Positions 22,524 through 34,994 of a DNA stretch of 64,000 nt are shown piece by piece. Position 1 is the first letter of the stretch. The number at the start of each line of letters is the position of its first letter. The notes beneath the pieces are model-generated. The model ran no database searches. It was not told where the DNA came from and worked only from the letters and a program-made list of their open reading frames with translations. The stretch lies in contig JAQFVV010000049.1 in NCBI GenBank assembly GCA_028023455.1, positions 2,578,036-2,642,035 on the forward strand, in the 5' to 3' direction. The translations under genes were made by a program, and so were the position numbers. Source of the DNA: Epiperipatus broadwayi. Taxonomy: Eukaryota > Onychophora > Udeonychophora > Euonychophora > Peripatidae.

Positions 22524-22828
22524 ACATATACCATTTACAACTTTCTTAAACACTTTATCAATACTCTTTATTTATATCAAAACTAACAGTTTAGACTATC
22601 CTGCAGTCATCATCAGAGCTATAATATTCAAATATATAATTAACACACTTATACACATATTCATATACATAATTCAATACAAAATTATGTATATGTGTAA
22701 AAGTGTATAAATTATATATTTGAATATTGTAGCTCTGATGATGACTGTAGGACAGTTGAAACTGTTAGTTTTGATATAAATAAAGAGTATTGATAGTGTT
22801 TAAGAAAGTTGTAAATGATATGATATGT
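22524..22828. mobile_element. Fold-back element FB-1, copy 2
   Basis: The arms are about 135 bp. They run from 'catttacaactttcttaaac' through 'actctttatttatatcaaaa' and 'ctgcagtcatcatcagagct' to a short loop near 22685, then back inverted to 'gtttaagaaagttgtaaatg'. The right arm carries 'ctgatgatgactgtagg' and 'cagttgaaactgttag', which are family signatures. No ORF is present. Confidence 0.85.
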
Positions 22829-23180
22829 TAAAGTAGAAATCAATAGATAAAAAAGGTAAGAAGAAAAAGTAAATAAGTAAAAAAAAAAAGTCACTTTTAT
22901 ACACGTTAAATTGTAACTATAGTTCACAACTATTTCTAAAAATAAAGGCTAAACATATTTCTCACTTTATGACATAATCTATGAACTCTGCTACTGTAAA
23001 TATAAATATGGTGAAATATCATTTCTACTAATTAAGCATAAATAAATGCTTAATATGAATTGATTAGTGATAACTTTAATTTGTATTTGGTTAAATAGTT
23101 TTTGATATCAAATTTAAGCATTCATATGTAAAGTTAATGATATTAAAATTGAATAATTTACTAAATTTCAAATAATTTGT
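22829..23180. other. AT-rich spacer
   Basis: Nothing recognised in this spacer between the FB-1 palindrome and the SINE-A cluster. Confidence 0.5.
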
Positions 23181-23325
23181 TAAAATTTAATTCTTCTTTT
23201 TTTCATATGTCAAAGCATAGGCCAGGAAGCGAACCCATGAACCCGGGACAACTGCTTGCAATGCAGCTGTGCTGACTACTCGATCACCAACGCTTAACAA
23301 AAAATAAAAATAAAAGTTAATTCTT
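23181..23325 (-). mobile_element. SINE-A copy 1 with 15 bp target-site duplications
   Basis: The body at 23196-23310 lies between near-identical 15-mers (23181-23195 and 23311-23325, one mismatch, ending 'ttaattctt'). The minus-strand order is tRNA-like head, box B region 'gggttcgcttcc', 'gctttgacatatg' and an A tail. This copy is the most diverged of the cluster. Confidence 0.75.
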
Positions 23326-23432
23326 TTTTTTTCTTTTCATATGTCATAGCATCGGCCGGGATGCGAACCCACACCTGTCTGCAACCAACTATTTGCTTGC
23401 AAGGCAGGTGCAATGACCTCTCGGCTTATACA
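23326..23432 (-). mobile_element. SINE-A copy 2
   Basis: On the minus strand the head 'gccgagaggtcattgcacc' is followed by 'gggttcgcatcccggccg' (box B), 'atgctatgacatatg' and an A-rich tail (T-run at 23321-23335 on plus). It is immediately adjacent to copy 1, in the same orientation. Confidence 0.8.
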
Positions 23433-23510
23433 TAACTGCAAGTAAATTATTATAAATGTTTAATATTAATAAGTATAGCAAAGGAAACGATAGGTTTATT
23501 GCTCATAAGA

Positions 23511-23657
23511 ATGTGATACCTCCTTTTTTTTTTTTTTTTTACATGTGTCATAGCATCCGCCGGGACGCGAACCCACAACCGTCTGCAACCAACTACTTGC
23601 TTGCATGGCAGCTGCGATACCTCTCGGCTAACAACGCAAGACATGTGATACCTCCTT
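23511..23657 (-). mobile_element. SINE-A copy 3 with perfect 15 bp target-site duplications
   Basis: 'atgtgatacctcctt' occurs at 23511-23525 and 23643-23657 and brackets a 117 bp body. On the minus strand this reads 'gtcttgcgttgttagccgag', box A 'tagccgagagg', box B 'ggttcgcgtcc', 'gatgctatgacacatgt' and a poly(A) tail (plus-strand T-run 23526-23540). Perfect TSDs and a clean tail indicate a fairly recent LINE-mediated insertion, placed inside an older repeat (repeat E). Confidence 0.9.
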
Positions 23658-23740
23658 GATACCAGGATTGAGGGATGCATCATATTACCATCACTCTTTT
23701 TTATAATCAATGTATCAATACTCATCTGGCCAACTCATCT
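23643..23740. repeat. Repeat E, copy 1
   Basis: 'gtgatacctccttgataccaggat' and the following 'ttttttataatcaatgtat' resemble 36297-36385 ('gtgatacctcccaaactag', 'ttttttatagtcaatata'). Similarity is moderate and the class is unknown. Confidence 0.45.
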
Positions 23741-24540
23741 GGGACTTTTACTTTGTGTGATTATCTTGTAGTAGATGGTTGAAAATGATACAGACACAGA
23801 ATGTACATGTACAATATATGAAACGTTAAAGGAAATTTTATTTTAAAAAAAAAACTTTGCCCCCCCCCCCCGCGTTTCCACTCAGTTATCAGATATTTAT
23901 ATATATCAAAAATATTTTTAAGTTTGCTAATTATTATTTTATTTTGTTGATAATATAGGGTTCAAACCGCTAAAGTTATCAGGGTAATGTAATTTTCTTG
24001 TTTACATATAACCTTATTATTTTGATTTAATAGAATTCAAACATTAAAATGTCATATAAATAATTTTAAAAATTAATGAGATTATATTAAATGTACAGAT
24101 TAGTTTTGAAAAAAAAAATTAATTCCAAAACCATTAATTAGAAAATTGTTTACATAAATATAAGAAAACAATGACTTGAGTATACTTGGAATTGATTTAC
24201 AAAGCTGATTACATAAATTTAAAAAATACATATTTCTCTCATAATATAATATAGAATCAGATATAGAAAAAAGAAAAATATTTACCTGCCAATCTAGGAA
24301 GGAAGAGTCGAACTTTTTATTATCAAGAATGATTAATCTTTTTTTTTTTTTGCTTTTAATTAATAATTGGTTTTGTTTATCTAACTTTCTATTAATAATA
24401 CCTGAATTGTAAAAATACAGTGTTTTTACGGTGAAGAAAGAATTAAAATATCTAATGGCACTGATTTTTAGTAGCAAACATCATATGGTAATGAAAAATT
24501 GATATAATGGTATATAATATTTAAATATAAGTATAATGTC
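23741..24540. other. AT-rich DNA with a poly(C) tract
   Basis: A C homopolymer of about 12 lies at 23860-23871 and continues into 'gcgtttcc'. Otherwise the region is AT-rich. The 125-codon minus-strand frame at 24100-24477 is AT-driven, with low-complexity Leu/Ile/Lys/Phe content and no motif. Confidence 0.5.
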
Positions 24541-24544
24541 TATA

Positions 24545-25045
24545 TTGAACTTAATGTAATTAAAACGGATTTGAATCAGATTTTCAAGCTCTCTTAAACT
24601 ATCCACTCCATCCTATATAACAGATACACATGACCATATATATTAAAAAAATATAAATGATCTCCAATATATGTATTTTGTGAATGAATCAGCACTCATC
24701 AGTTGATCCAGATCATTGTCTCCCACACACACATATAATCAGTGATCAGTTTACATTATGAGAGCAAATCTTCAAACTTTAATGACCAGGTGTCGGTCTT
24801 CTCCACCCTCCAACTCTTCAGCCATCCATATTATTGAAAATCTGATGATGGAACACTCAAAGCCCTTGCTGATGCCAATCTTATTGTCATGCCCATGTTG
24901 ATTTTAAGTCACTGTGAATCCTCATGTCATTTAAATACATAGAAGGAGAATGGGCAGAATACAGGCTGAATATGTATTCTGACCATCCCTTTTCTGTCTA
25001 TTTAAATGAACATATTAAGGACCTATATGTGAATGATCAGAATGA
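24545..25045 (-). mobile_element. HHR repeat, copy d
   Basis: It starts with the tRNA-like end 'ggatttgaatcagattttc', passes a hammerhead core (24657-24716), and continues through 'ctccaactcttcagccatcc' and 'gaaaatctgatgatgg' to 'atttaaatacatagaagga'. It then folds back on itself near 24985: 'agaatacaggctgaata' is followed by 'tgtattctgaccatccc' and 'ctgtctatttaaatg' in inverse order. It is a single unit with a short inverted 3' end. Confidence 0.85.
24657..24716 (-). ncRNA. Hammerhead ribozyme motif (type I), intact CUGAUGA
   Basis: On the minus strand ATGATCT, bulge GGA, TCAA, intact core CTGATGA (24702-24696), stem II GTG/CAC with an enlarged loop, then AAAA in place of GAAA, ATACATAT, A, TTGG-AGATCAT. 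Outer stem I ATGATCT/AGATCAT pairs over seven consecutive bases. G12 is lost by the CG-to-CA change also seen in copies b-left and e-right, so this copy is probably inactive. Confidence 0.78.
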
Positions 25046-28000
25046 TTTAAAAGTTTTTGGCCAGTTATGTGAAAGAAAAGTTTTATGATTTCTTGTGATC
25101 TGGAAAAATGTCTAAAGTTCAACCACCTTAAATTTGAATTCTAATCTATGGGTATTATAGAAATTAATTAACATTTTAATTTGAATTGCTAACATCTTAT
25201 AAATCTGTTAAATAATCCCTATCTTGTCCACTGCTTTTCTAGAAGGTCTTTGTCCTGTAATGATTATTTAAAAACTAAGTTATCGTTTTGCTTACATTTT
25301 TGTCTAAGAATAATTCAGTATAAGAAATTCAATATAAATTGAGGCTTTTGTCTAATTTTATAGCGAAAATTTATCTTATCAATAAAAATTATCTTTAACA
25401 CACAATAAGAAGATAAAGTTGAGCATAATTCTTGCATTAAAAATCATATCCTGAATATAGTTTTTCTTTCTTTTCATTTTAAGTTTTTAAATCTTTCAAA
25501 AATTTTATATTTTAAAATCGTGGACATTATGTAAAAAAGTAAAGATTTGATAATGATATTGAAAAGATTATAAATTAAAATTATGTAATGCATCGCTGAT
25601 AATAAAGTATGATTGACTATCATAAAAAGATCAGTTTGGAATAAAAATTAATTCTAGAATAATATATTTTTAAAATTTAGATTATAACATGCTCGTGCAA
25701 TATTTTCTACACACACTTATATACACATATATGTTAAAGTATAACAACCTAGCGTTATAGTGTATTGCTTAATTTTAATAGAGTACTGTGAAAGAAATGA
25801 TATTGTTATATAATAGATGCATATGTATTTAAAAAAGAGATATATGCACTTTGACAATTGCAAAATAATATGATTTAATCAACAATTTGTTATGGAGATA
25901 AAATGTTATATGGTTGCTTTATATAATTAGCACAATGATAGGAGATAAAATGTTATGTTGTTGCTTTGTATAATTAGCACAATGATAAGAGTATCAGATT
26001 TGGAATGTCAGACTCAAAGTCAAAAGTTTCAGAAATGAGCACTGCTTGATTTAGTGGAATGGTAGAGTAGCAGTTTGCAAGCTAAAAATCCACGGATCAA
26101 CCAGAAGTTTGTATATCATGAGTGAAAAAAATATTTGATTACTTACTTTTTTAATGGGATATATATAAAATTAATTCAGTCAATTAAATGAAATTGTTGT
26201 GCTTACTTACCACTAAATGATATTAACCAAGTTCCTAAACAACATACCAGAATACTATATGATTTCCCAAACAATCTTTGTTTAAAATAATACCTCAGAG
26301 ACATTAAATTTGCATAATCTAATGTCATTGAGCTGTAGCTTTTAAAACATTCTAAAAATACTGATTATGATTCAAAATATGGAGATTCCAAAATATATAT
26401 GGGTATGAATTACCCAACATGGAGTCTTTATATAAGCAGTGTGCGAATCCAATTCAAAATTTCAAAATAGGTTGCTGGTAAATATTCTGAATGCATTTCC
26501 TTTTGGAATATAAATGGAAAATTTACTACTTTTAGTATATATATAATTAAGATCTTTAAGAGGATATAACAGTTTTTAAATTATAGATTTATCATCCTAA
26601 ACCATCATCAACTGATATAACTTTTCAAAAATGAGTATGGCCATTTCAATTCAAAACAAAACTGAGAAACAAAAAATACAGCACTAGAGATGAGTTTTGT
26701 GATGGTTATACAAAGAAATTCATGAAATACAAATATAAGTGCCTATAAAATGCACAGGAGGAATATTAAGTGTATTTGATATTTTGCAGTGCTGACATTA
26801 ATTTCTGCAGTTTTATAAAATAATTCAATGTCATGTGCAGTTGCAATCTTCCATTGTTTTTACATTCTCATTTATAGCTTTCTAAAGAACATGAATTCAA
26901 TATTGCAGTTTTTTTAGGTAGAATGACTTAGAGATAATCTTTGTAGCATGAAATGGCTCTTCTTCACCTATGAAAATTATGGTTGAGAGTTTGGAACTCA
27001 TATATCATTTATTTCACAAGTACACTCTAATCAAAATGTAGTTTTACACGACTAAATTCCATAATATCATATCTAATAAGTTCAAGCACATATTAAATAA
27101 TCTTCTAATCTTATAAATGTATTTTTAAAATTTTAAAGAGTATCATTAAGATAATGTTTTATAAAATCTTGTTATCATTACAAGTATAAACTAACTTTTA
27201 AAAAAAGCCACATATTTATTAAAATATATTTCTTGTTACGATATATTTAAATTATTTTAAATAATCAATTTGTCTTTTTGTCATGTAATCAACATACATA
27301 GGCATCTAATGTCTCTCTCAACATTTGGGCAATTGGGTTCATTTTTTATAGCTAGTACATCGTATTGATTACTTATTGTCCAATAGTCATTATTTTGTAA
27401 AAAATATCCTCCAATTAGGGCTGTTTACTTAGGGAAAAAAGTCAGTCAAAGTAAGTTTCATTTGTTTGAGTTATCATATATATTAGATATTAGTGTGAAC
27501 TTTCTCTGTTTACTTGAACTTCTGCATTACGAGCAAGTCACTCAATTTATTTTACCCCAGAGCTATCTAATGTAAGCTCAAGAAATCAATAGATGCTAGA
27601 TCTTATATATATATATAAGTGAAATCAATAATAATCTATATATATATATATATATATATATTGTGCCATTACAATTTGGTCACTAGCCAAATTTATAGTA
27701 ATGTGCATGTAGAAAAGGTCAAACAAAATCATCATCACAATTTTATATAACCATAAAGGAAGTTGTAGGGCATCCAAGTTTAAACCCTACAAGGTCCAGT
27801 TCTAAAAGCTTTAAACAGAGAAAGAATGGGTCAACAATTACATGCTTTACTTGTTTGTGTGTTGATAGAAAGGTAATACACACATTTAAACTATTTAATA
27901 TTTAATTTTTCTTTAAAAAGCAAAGTTATAATGCATACATATAGGCAATGTATGTGTAAATTATTTAATTGTTTTATATTTCAAATATTAAACATTTTAA

Positions 28001-30585
28001 CTTTCTTTAAAACTAACCTATGCTTGATCAATTCTAATATTTTATTCTATGCTTTTATTTTGCTTTTCTTTAATTATAATTGGGATTTAAAAGTTACAGA
28101 TTTAATTAAATAATTGGGTTATAATTACTAAGCTAGCAATTATAGTATTTAAGGTTAGTTTATGAATGATTTGAAAGAATGAAGGATGTGTGTACATTAC
28201 ATACAAAATTTTACATTTCCTAAATATTGAAAGAAAAGGAAGTATTAAATCTGTTAAATTATTTTTTTTGTACAATTGTTTGTTAAAAGAGGAAATCTGT
28301 TTAATCAGATATCAATCTTTGTAGCAATTTTTTTTTTGTAAATAATTGTTTTTCACTTTGGAAGCTTATAATGGGTCAGAACTATAATTTGTGAAATTGT
28401 CTTATCAAGATCTAAAGAAGGAAGCTCAAAGATTTGAAGTGTTACCTGGATGTTAAAAGAAAAAAGAAAAAGAAAAGAAAGGAAATAAGGATTGAGTCTA
28501 TTTTTTTTTTAAACAAAAGTGTCTGGAAAAAGGATTAAACTTTTCAGTTGAAAAATAATATAGTTGAAAATAAATTAGAGATCTAATTAAAACAAATTTG
28601 TCCAAAAATAGCAAGTGATGCTATCTCTGATTGGTTAAGTTAGCTAAAAATTGGATATAAAAAGCTGTCTTGAATTATTATTAGGATTATTGTGATTGAT
28701 TCAGATTATTAAACTATCAAATTGAATGTTGAAAATATAAGAAATGGCGGGCTAGAAAAATTATATGTATGTCCCATTTGCTGGACCATCTGGGGAAGCT
28801 GCACATCACATAGGAAAGAAAAGATGTGTCTAAAATAATATTCTACACCTTTCAACTGACCAGATAAATAAGATGTTTTTAATAGAAGGAAGAAAGCATT
28901 CACCTGCATTCAAAGAAGATGAATTAATCTACTGATAAATATTAATCATCAAGTCCAATTAATTGTTCCAACAACTGATTTTAAACTCAAGAAAATTTAC
29001 AAATGGGAAAACAACTGCTGTATTTCATCCACATGCTTGACAGGAAGAGAAGAAAAATTAATATAATGATTTCCAAATTGTCCACTAAAGCAAATAACCT
29101 CAATAGAGTCATCATCATCAAATAGTTATACACCTCAAGAAAGAGATTGTTCCCACATAAAACGGAAATGGTAGCTGCAGAAATTTAGACAATATACAAG
29201 ACAAGTTTGAACCCTTGGAAATTCGCCACAAACAAAAGATCGGTAATATGACTTTTTATATCTATTTTCTTTATGATATCAGTCTTAATAAACATTTTAG
29301 CAATAAAGTGGTATATTTTTATTTAAAGAACTTTTAAAGACTATTCAGATCGATTAAAACAAGAATGTCTTACTAATAATAACTTTGAGCTTCATAAATT
29401 ATCTTGAATGTATCAAAATTATATGTTTATTAATTTTACAGTTATGAAATATGAATATGTAAAACAATTTTTTTTTATGGTATTATGATTTTAGTTTTAA
29501 CTAATATATTATTATTATTTTGGTTTTTAAATAATATTTTGTTATCATGGGATAAAACACGCACATACATAATGATATTTTATATGTGTATAATTGTGAT
29601 TGAATGTGGAGTAACAAGTAGTGTTAGAATATTAGATTATTTTGTTTCAAGTTAAGTATAGATTTCAGCGCTTGGAAGGGAGGGGGAGATAATGATTTAA
29701 AACTCTTTTCTAAAACTTGCTCTTTCAATTCTACTAACATTTTTTTTTTACATTCTATTTACATGTTGGATTTTTAAAGTATGTGTGCTAATGAGCAGAT
29801 AATATTTTTTTTAAAATACTTTTCTCATGGAGTGAAAATCATGGTCAATGTGACGTCCAACTTAATACAAAATACATTTGAAGGGAAAGGGGGAAGAACT
29901 TAAAATTAATCTGAGGATTGTTATATAATCAATTATTATTATTATTCATGTCAATTTTCATATTTATCTAGAAATTTTTATGTATATGTTAGAAATGTAG
30001 TAATAAATATTAGTTTGTTTTATTAAACGAGGCGTATATATTTCATTAAGTGTAGTCTTTGTTAAGTGTGATTATTCATCATCATCAATGGTTGAATATT
30101 AGTTATTGAAGATATAAGTAAATATGCTAAAATTAAGCAATAATTATGAATTTCTTTATAAAAATTAGTTTTATGTTTAGGCTTAGTCCTAGAGCTGTAG
30201 TTGAAACCCTTGTCATTATCGTTATTATTATCATCATCATCATCATCATTACAACGTTTTAATTAATGAGCTGTTTAACTGTTTAAAGGCCATAAATAAA
30301 TATTGATTTTATAATATTTAGTGATCTCTTAGTATTATTATAACCACATCCCATCATCTATTTCATGCAAGGATGAGTGAATTGCCATCCTAAATTAGTT
30401 ATATATAATCTGAGCTAGTGAACTTATAAAAATATTGAAACACATTTGTTATGCTAAGATCTGAGAAATGATTTATGTCTAATATACTCCACTTTGGTTT
30501 AAAGATGTTTTACTTTTACCTAAATATTAGTGCTTATAGTGATATGGCTCAAAAAGCAAAATCTTCCATTTTTATTATAAATAAA
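25046..30585. other. AT-rich DNA; small repeats only
   Basis: No gene was supported. A direct duplication of about 46 bp lies near 25891-25985 ('ggagataaaatgttat' ... 'ataattagcacaatgata' twice). Two tRNA-like scraps lie near 25980-26035 and 26045-26105 ('tagtggaatggtagagtag'). TA repeats lie at 27605-27622 and 27641-27661. An (ATC)n run is near 30225-30250. The segment 28740-29240 is locally less AT-rich but has no readable protein. Confidence 0.5.
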
Positions 30586-30587
30586 GT

Positions 30588-30695
30588 ACCAAGAAGGGAT
30601 TCAAACCCGGTACATGTGAAAGGTTATCAGATATAACCGTGTCTAGATTCAGATAATCTAGTGGCGCCCTGCTAGACCATATTCACTTAGTATTT
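30588..30695 (-). mobile_element. tRNA-like SINE fragment (SINE-C)
   Basis: On the minus strand 'ggtctagcagggcgccact' leads to 'gggtttgaatccctt' (box-B-like). The spacing is compatible with a tRNA-derived head. It is single copy in this window, so family status is inferred from the promoter-like boxes only. Confidence 0.5.
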
Positions 30696-31180
30696 GTGTA
30701 AACATGCACTTAACATCAAACCAAGAAATGAAAGTGGATAAAACCTACTGCCTGTATACCTGAGTTATATTTTATTGAATTACTAGTGTACTCACTTCAC
30801 GTGATTTCCATATACCTGAGTCAAAATACTTGTTATAATACAATGCTATAATAATTTGCTTATAATTCTTGATAGTGTTATATTTTGAACCTTTACTTAT
30901 GATCATTCTATGGATTATTCAGGTATGGTAATATTTTTTTTTTGATTCATTTATTATGTTACAATATATATATATAAGTGCAAATCCAGTACTTCTTATT
31001 ACTAATGCTAATATCCAGAATCTGAATATTCATCATTATCATTTAAAATATATATTAATTACTCAAACTTGCAGTAGATGACTCTAATGACTATACAAGC
31101 TATTGAGCTTAGATTGAAAATATTATTGGGTTTTCAATTTTATTCTCATAGTTTTGAAATTAAATAGAGATAAAAGGTGT
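30696..31180. other. AT-rich DNA
   Basis: Nothing recognised beyond a short (TA)n near 30966-30976. Confidence 0.5.
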
Positions 31181-31375
31181 CTGCTTCAGGGTTGCATTAA
31201 ATCCTAAGATCTAGATGCAGTGCTCTCAGATCCAAAGCTCCTCACTGACAACGGCCACAAGCCAGAAACTAGTCTGGGGATATTGGATGATTATGCACAA
31301 GCCTACTGGAATCCATTGATTACTCTGGTTGGCACTGAGTGGCACTACTGTATGGAAAGTTTTGCCTATGATATT
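31181..31375 (+). repeat. Repeat D, copy at 31.2 kb
   Basis: This is the best-preserved copy. 'gggttgcattaaatcctaag', 'gctcctcactgacaacggcc', 'gaaactagtctggggatatt' and 'cactgagtggcactactgta' align with 21.4 kb and, for the last part, with 17.3 kb. The 61-codon frame across it is incidental. Confidence 0.75.
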
Positions 31376-33365
31376 ATATTTTATAATTCAGAATTTGATT
31401 ATTAAGTAACATGTTATATCTTAATTAAATAATGAGTTAATATATTTCTTAACTCACATCTGATGCTACAATAAATTATTCTTAAGAGAATAAAAAGTAG
31501 TGACAAATTACCATAATGATAATCGAATGCTGTTTTTTTTTCATAGTACTACTCTATTGCTTAATTACTCTACCTTATTTCAGAAAACTAATATATATAT
31601 ATACATAAGTGTGGGTATGAATTAGCATAAGTCAAGTTCAATGCTTAAAAGCAAAGTGGGCAATAGGATACTATGACAAAAATGTATTTGATTGTTATCA
31701 GTAATAATTTTACCTCTCATCATTTATGCCAAGTCTCAATATAACTAACCATATAAATCTGATTTATATCAATTATACTTTATTTGCTTTTGCAATTTAC
31801 TCTAGCACTTTAAATTTTAAAAGCTATATCATATCATTTTTTATCTTAATATCAGTTGTCTATTAGCTCTCTTTAGCTTATACAATTTGTAGTACCATCT
31901 ATAAAAAGCATGAATAATCAATGAATATTAGATTATTATGATTATTAGATGAAAAACTATTACTACCAATTTTGGGGCCCTATGTTCTCATTGATAAAGA
32001 TAAAAACCAGGGAACAATTTGGGAATGTTACCATCTGAGAATCCATGATTACTCAAGTTTACCATAGATGGCAGTAGAGAAGAGCTGGTCTTATTTTATC
32101 ATCCATTATTTCATCACGAACCTAAAATGTTATGTAACAGTGAAAATTTGAAAATAATTCTATTCACATAGGCAGATATTATATATCAAATACATTCAAA
32201 ACAATCGCCATTTCAGATTTGATTTATAACCTATGGAATTTTTTTATATCTCTCTGAAATTTGGATTTTAAAAATTGTGAATACACTCCATTATAACACA
32301 ATTTTTTTTTTTTACACATACAAATATTCTACTTCTAAACATATAATCTATATTTTTTTTACAAGTGTGATTTTGTTTATATACTGGGAAATGTGTAAAA
32401 ATGGTGCAACAATAGCCCAATCATAAAATAATGTGCACTTGAATAAAAAATAAACTCTTTACACATTCATGAAATATATTTCTTACTCATTTCAATCTTA
32501 TTTTGTTAAATATAATCGAATGGTTTGTTACTTAGAGGATCATGTGACATTCGAGTATTCAAAATGATAGGTTAGGTTTTAATCTCATTTTGATTATTAA
32601 TTTTCATGAAATTATAATAAAAATAAATGGAAAAAAAAATTATAAATTATAGTTGAACAAGTTTTTAAAAATAAAAATATTTTCATACAAATTTAATTGC
32701 GTCATTTTTGAGTGAAAAAAGAGTTCAGATGCAAATTAATATTTTATATCAGTACACATGAATCTTGAATTATTTAGATGATACATGATATTATATTTTC
32801 ATAAAAATTTCTGATATATACACAACTCAAAAGATTTAAAATTCATCATGTATATATGACAATATTGTTTCCAGTTGTATAAATATTGTATAAACATCCA
32901 TTATAATATAAGCTTACTTTCATTTGATCAACCATATTTTTATATTTTGCATCATGGCTAATAATAAATGTGTACCTGAAAAAAACTCTAAAATATATAA
33001 AAACTGCTTTAAGCATAATATTATAGAATAAGTTGCCTATATACAATAGAAAATATCTAATCTATAATAAAAAAATATACTTTTTTAATACAATTTATTT
33101 TTCAATGGAGTTATTTATAAACTAAAATATTTTTTTCCATCTTCTTTAATCATAGTTTTTTTTATCTCCGATGTAAATTTTTTAAAAAGGTAATTATTAT
33201 TTAATGTACTCACATTTTATATGTGGTTTAATGTTATTTTTTATTAATTTATATATATTTCAGAATTTTTCTCTTGAATGTTGTGAAATAATACAAAAGC
33301 TATCAAGTTAGGATTAAGACTTTTTAAAAAAAATCTCATTAAATTTAAATGAATGACCATTTGGT
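31376..33365. other. AT-rich DNA; one repeat F motif
   Basis: No gene was supported. A diverged repeat F motif 'catgtgacattcgag' lies at 32540-32554. The paired phrase 'accatagatggcagtag' lies near 32060. The rest is AT-rich. Confidence 0.5.
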
Positions 33366-33420
33366 TAGAAAGTCATGTGACATTTGAGCACAAAGAAACT
33401 TTAGTTCTCAAGTTCCTCAC
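33366..33420. repeat. Repeat F motif
   Basis: 'tcatgtgacatttgagc' at 33373-33389 recurs with small changes at 32540, 43802, 43926, 45294 and 45423. Flanking bases ('ttggttagaaag' before, 'acaaagaaac' after) are partly shared with some of these copies, which suggests an old dispersed repeat. Confidence 0.5.
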
Positions 33421-33676
33421 CCTATCACTATGGAACCGCAGGTTTTTTCTTTTACTATAATTTTTAATTTATATTTTATAATACCACACTTATTTAAACA
33501 TCCTGTAAGAATAACAACAGTTTTGTACTTAATAATAATCTATTATTTCAGATTTCTTTATATGACCTTACTTCATCATTTTATTAACAGATTTTGTCAC
33601 CCTAATCCAACCCCATCTATGAGTAAGCTATGAATAATGAATGCTCACTAAATTCTAATGCAATTATTTTCTTATT

Positions 33677-33811
33677 CCATTAATACCTAGGTTTTTTTTT
33701 TAAGGGTCATAGCATTGGCCGGGACGCGAACCACAACCCAGGCAACTGCCTGCAAGTGCAAGGAAGTCACGCTGACCTCTCGACTACCAATGCAAGACCA
33801 TTATTACCTAC
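33677..33811 (-). mobile_element. SINE-A copy 4 with imperfect target-site duplications
   Basis: The body is at 33691-33797, between 'ccattaatacctag' (33677-33690) and 'ccattattacctac' (33798-33811). The minus-strand order is head 'gtcttgcattggtagtcgag', 'ggttcgcgtcccggcc' (box B), 'aatgctatgaccc' and an A tail. The middle is diverged from copies 3 and 5. Confidence 0.82.
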
Positions 33812-34194
33812 TTTCTACAGATTATTTAAGCTCAAGATAGATGACTTTGGAATCAGTTGAAATTGCAGTATTCTTGAAAATATATAATGTGAAAATCATG
33901 TAATGTTATGTTGATTATATTTCATCATAATTACTAATAACTTTGGAACACAATCTAATTAAGCCTTGGCTTTCACAATATATTTTTTTATTTAATGGAT
34001 TTCAGAGCATCAGTCAAAACTGTGATCGTCACCATTAATACTTTTATGAGTCTCTCACATTCATAATATATATATGCATGTACATACACATATCTATAAA
34101 AAAACATAAACATCATAAATGTATATACAGTACGTACATATATGCTACACGTTTGCAATATGCAAATGGATTTCATCACCCATTATCCTTATTT
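33812..34194. other. AT-rich DNA
   Basis: Nothing recognised. The minus-strand 63-codon frame at 33988-34179 has no recognisable features. Confidence 0.5.
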
Positions 34195-34560
34195 TCAACA
34201 CTTATCGATTCACAACAATTATAACAATTTTTCCAATTTAATCTAATTTCTCTAATTCGTAACTTTTCGTAACTAATCAATCCATAAAACTTTTTTTATC
34301 TCATTCATTCATGTCATAATGGTCTTTTTCTAGGTCTTTTATAATTTCTTAAGATCCAGTTTAAGATTTTAACTGCCCATCTATTATAATCTCTTTTAGT
34401 TACATGTCCATCTTAGGTCCAGTTCAGTCTTTTAATTATTTAAGTTATGATAACGTTATTGTATTTTTTTTCTCACCACATATTTTGCTTTAGATCTTTT
34501 CTTGTTGCCTCCAACGTATATATGTTTTTATACATTGTGTATGCAGATTTAGAAATAGCC
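34195..34560 (-). pseudogene. Decayed RTE/craniofacial-type LINE, C-terminal region
   Basis: The minus strand reads a collinear C-terminal block of LINE ORF2 proteins. 'RLNWTQDGHVTKRDYNRW' (about 34385-34432) corresponds to LKWxWAGHVxRxxDNRW. 'AVKILNWILRNYKRPRKRP' (about 34318-34380) corresponds to the ILxWxPRxxKRxRGRP block. A DxIKKFYG-like end follows. Stops interrupt it. The upstream RT for this family is not present, so it is a 5'-truncated relic, distinct from the RT relic at 35.0-36.1 kb, which ends in its own GHxxR...GRPR block. Confidence 0.75.
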
Positions 34561-34994
34561 ATATATATGTGCGTTATTATATCGTTTACATATACTTTAG
34601 ACATATGCAGACATAGATAATTGAATTTATTATTTTTAATATTAAATGCAAATTAATTCTGCCTTTTAAATTTCATCATTAAAATTTAAATTAAAAAAAA
34701 AAGTAAAACATACAAAAAAAGATTTCAAAATGAAAGCTTTGTTTTATCATAGTGAGAGATCAGATTTCATTTCCAGGTTTCATTCCTAGGAATAATTTAA
34801 AGTAATTTATTTTTTTTTCCAAAAAAAAAAAAAAAGAATTAAGTGATAATTTTTATTCTTAATAAAATAACAATAATGATATATTATTATTATTAATAAA
34901 GTAAGGTAATTAAAATTAAGATAAATATATGTAAACTCACTATTCAGAGGCAGGTTTAAGTAACTAATTAATAAGACTATCATTATCAGTAATT
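34561..34994. other. AT-rich spacer between LINE relics
   Basis: Nothing recognised. A and T homopolymers lie at 34690-34702 and 34819-34833. Confidence 0.5.

Noticed and set aside
23450-23725. Overlapping frames on both strands containing 'RRDANPQPSAT'-like or 'LPCKQVVGCRRLWVRV' peptides
   Set aside because: They are translations of SINE-A. The same peptides appear at 60.07-60.30 kb wherever the SINE occurs.
24100-24477. 125-codon frame on minus as a membrane protein
   Set aside because: The hydrophobic composition comes from A/T-rich codons. There is no plausible start context or family, and similar frames occur throughout.
27641-27661. (TA)n runs as a functional origin or regulatory site
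   Set aside because: Simple TA microsatellites occur many times in the window with no associated motif.
28650-28665. TATA-box promoter
   Set aside because: TATAAAA-type strings are frequent by chance at this base composition, and no transcript start or downstream coding exon supports it.
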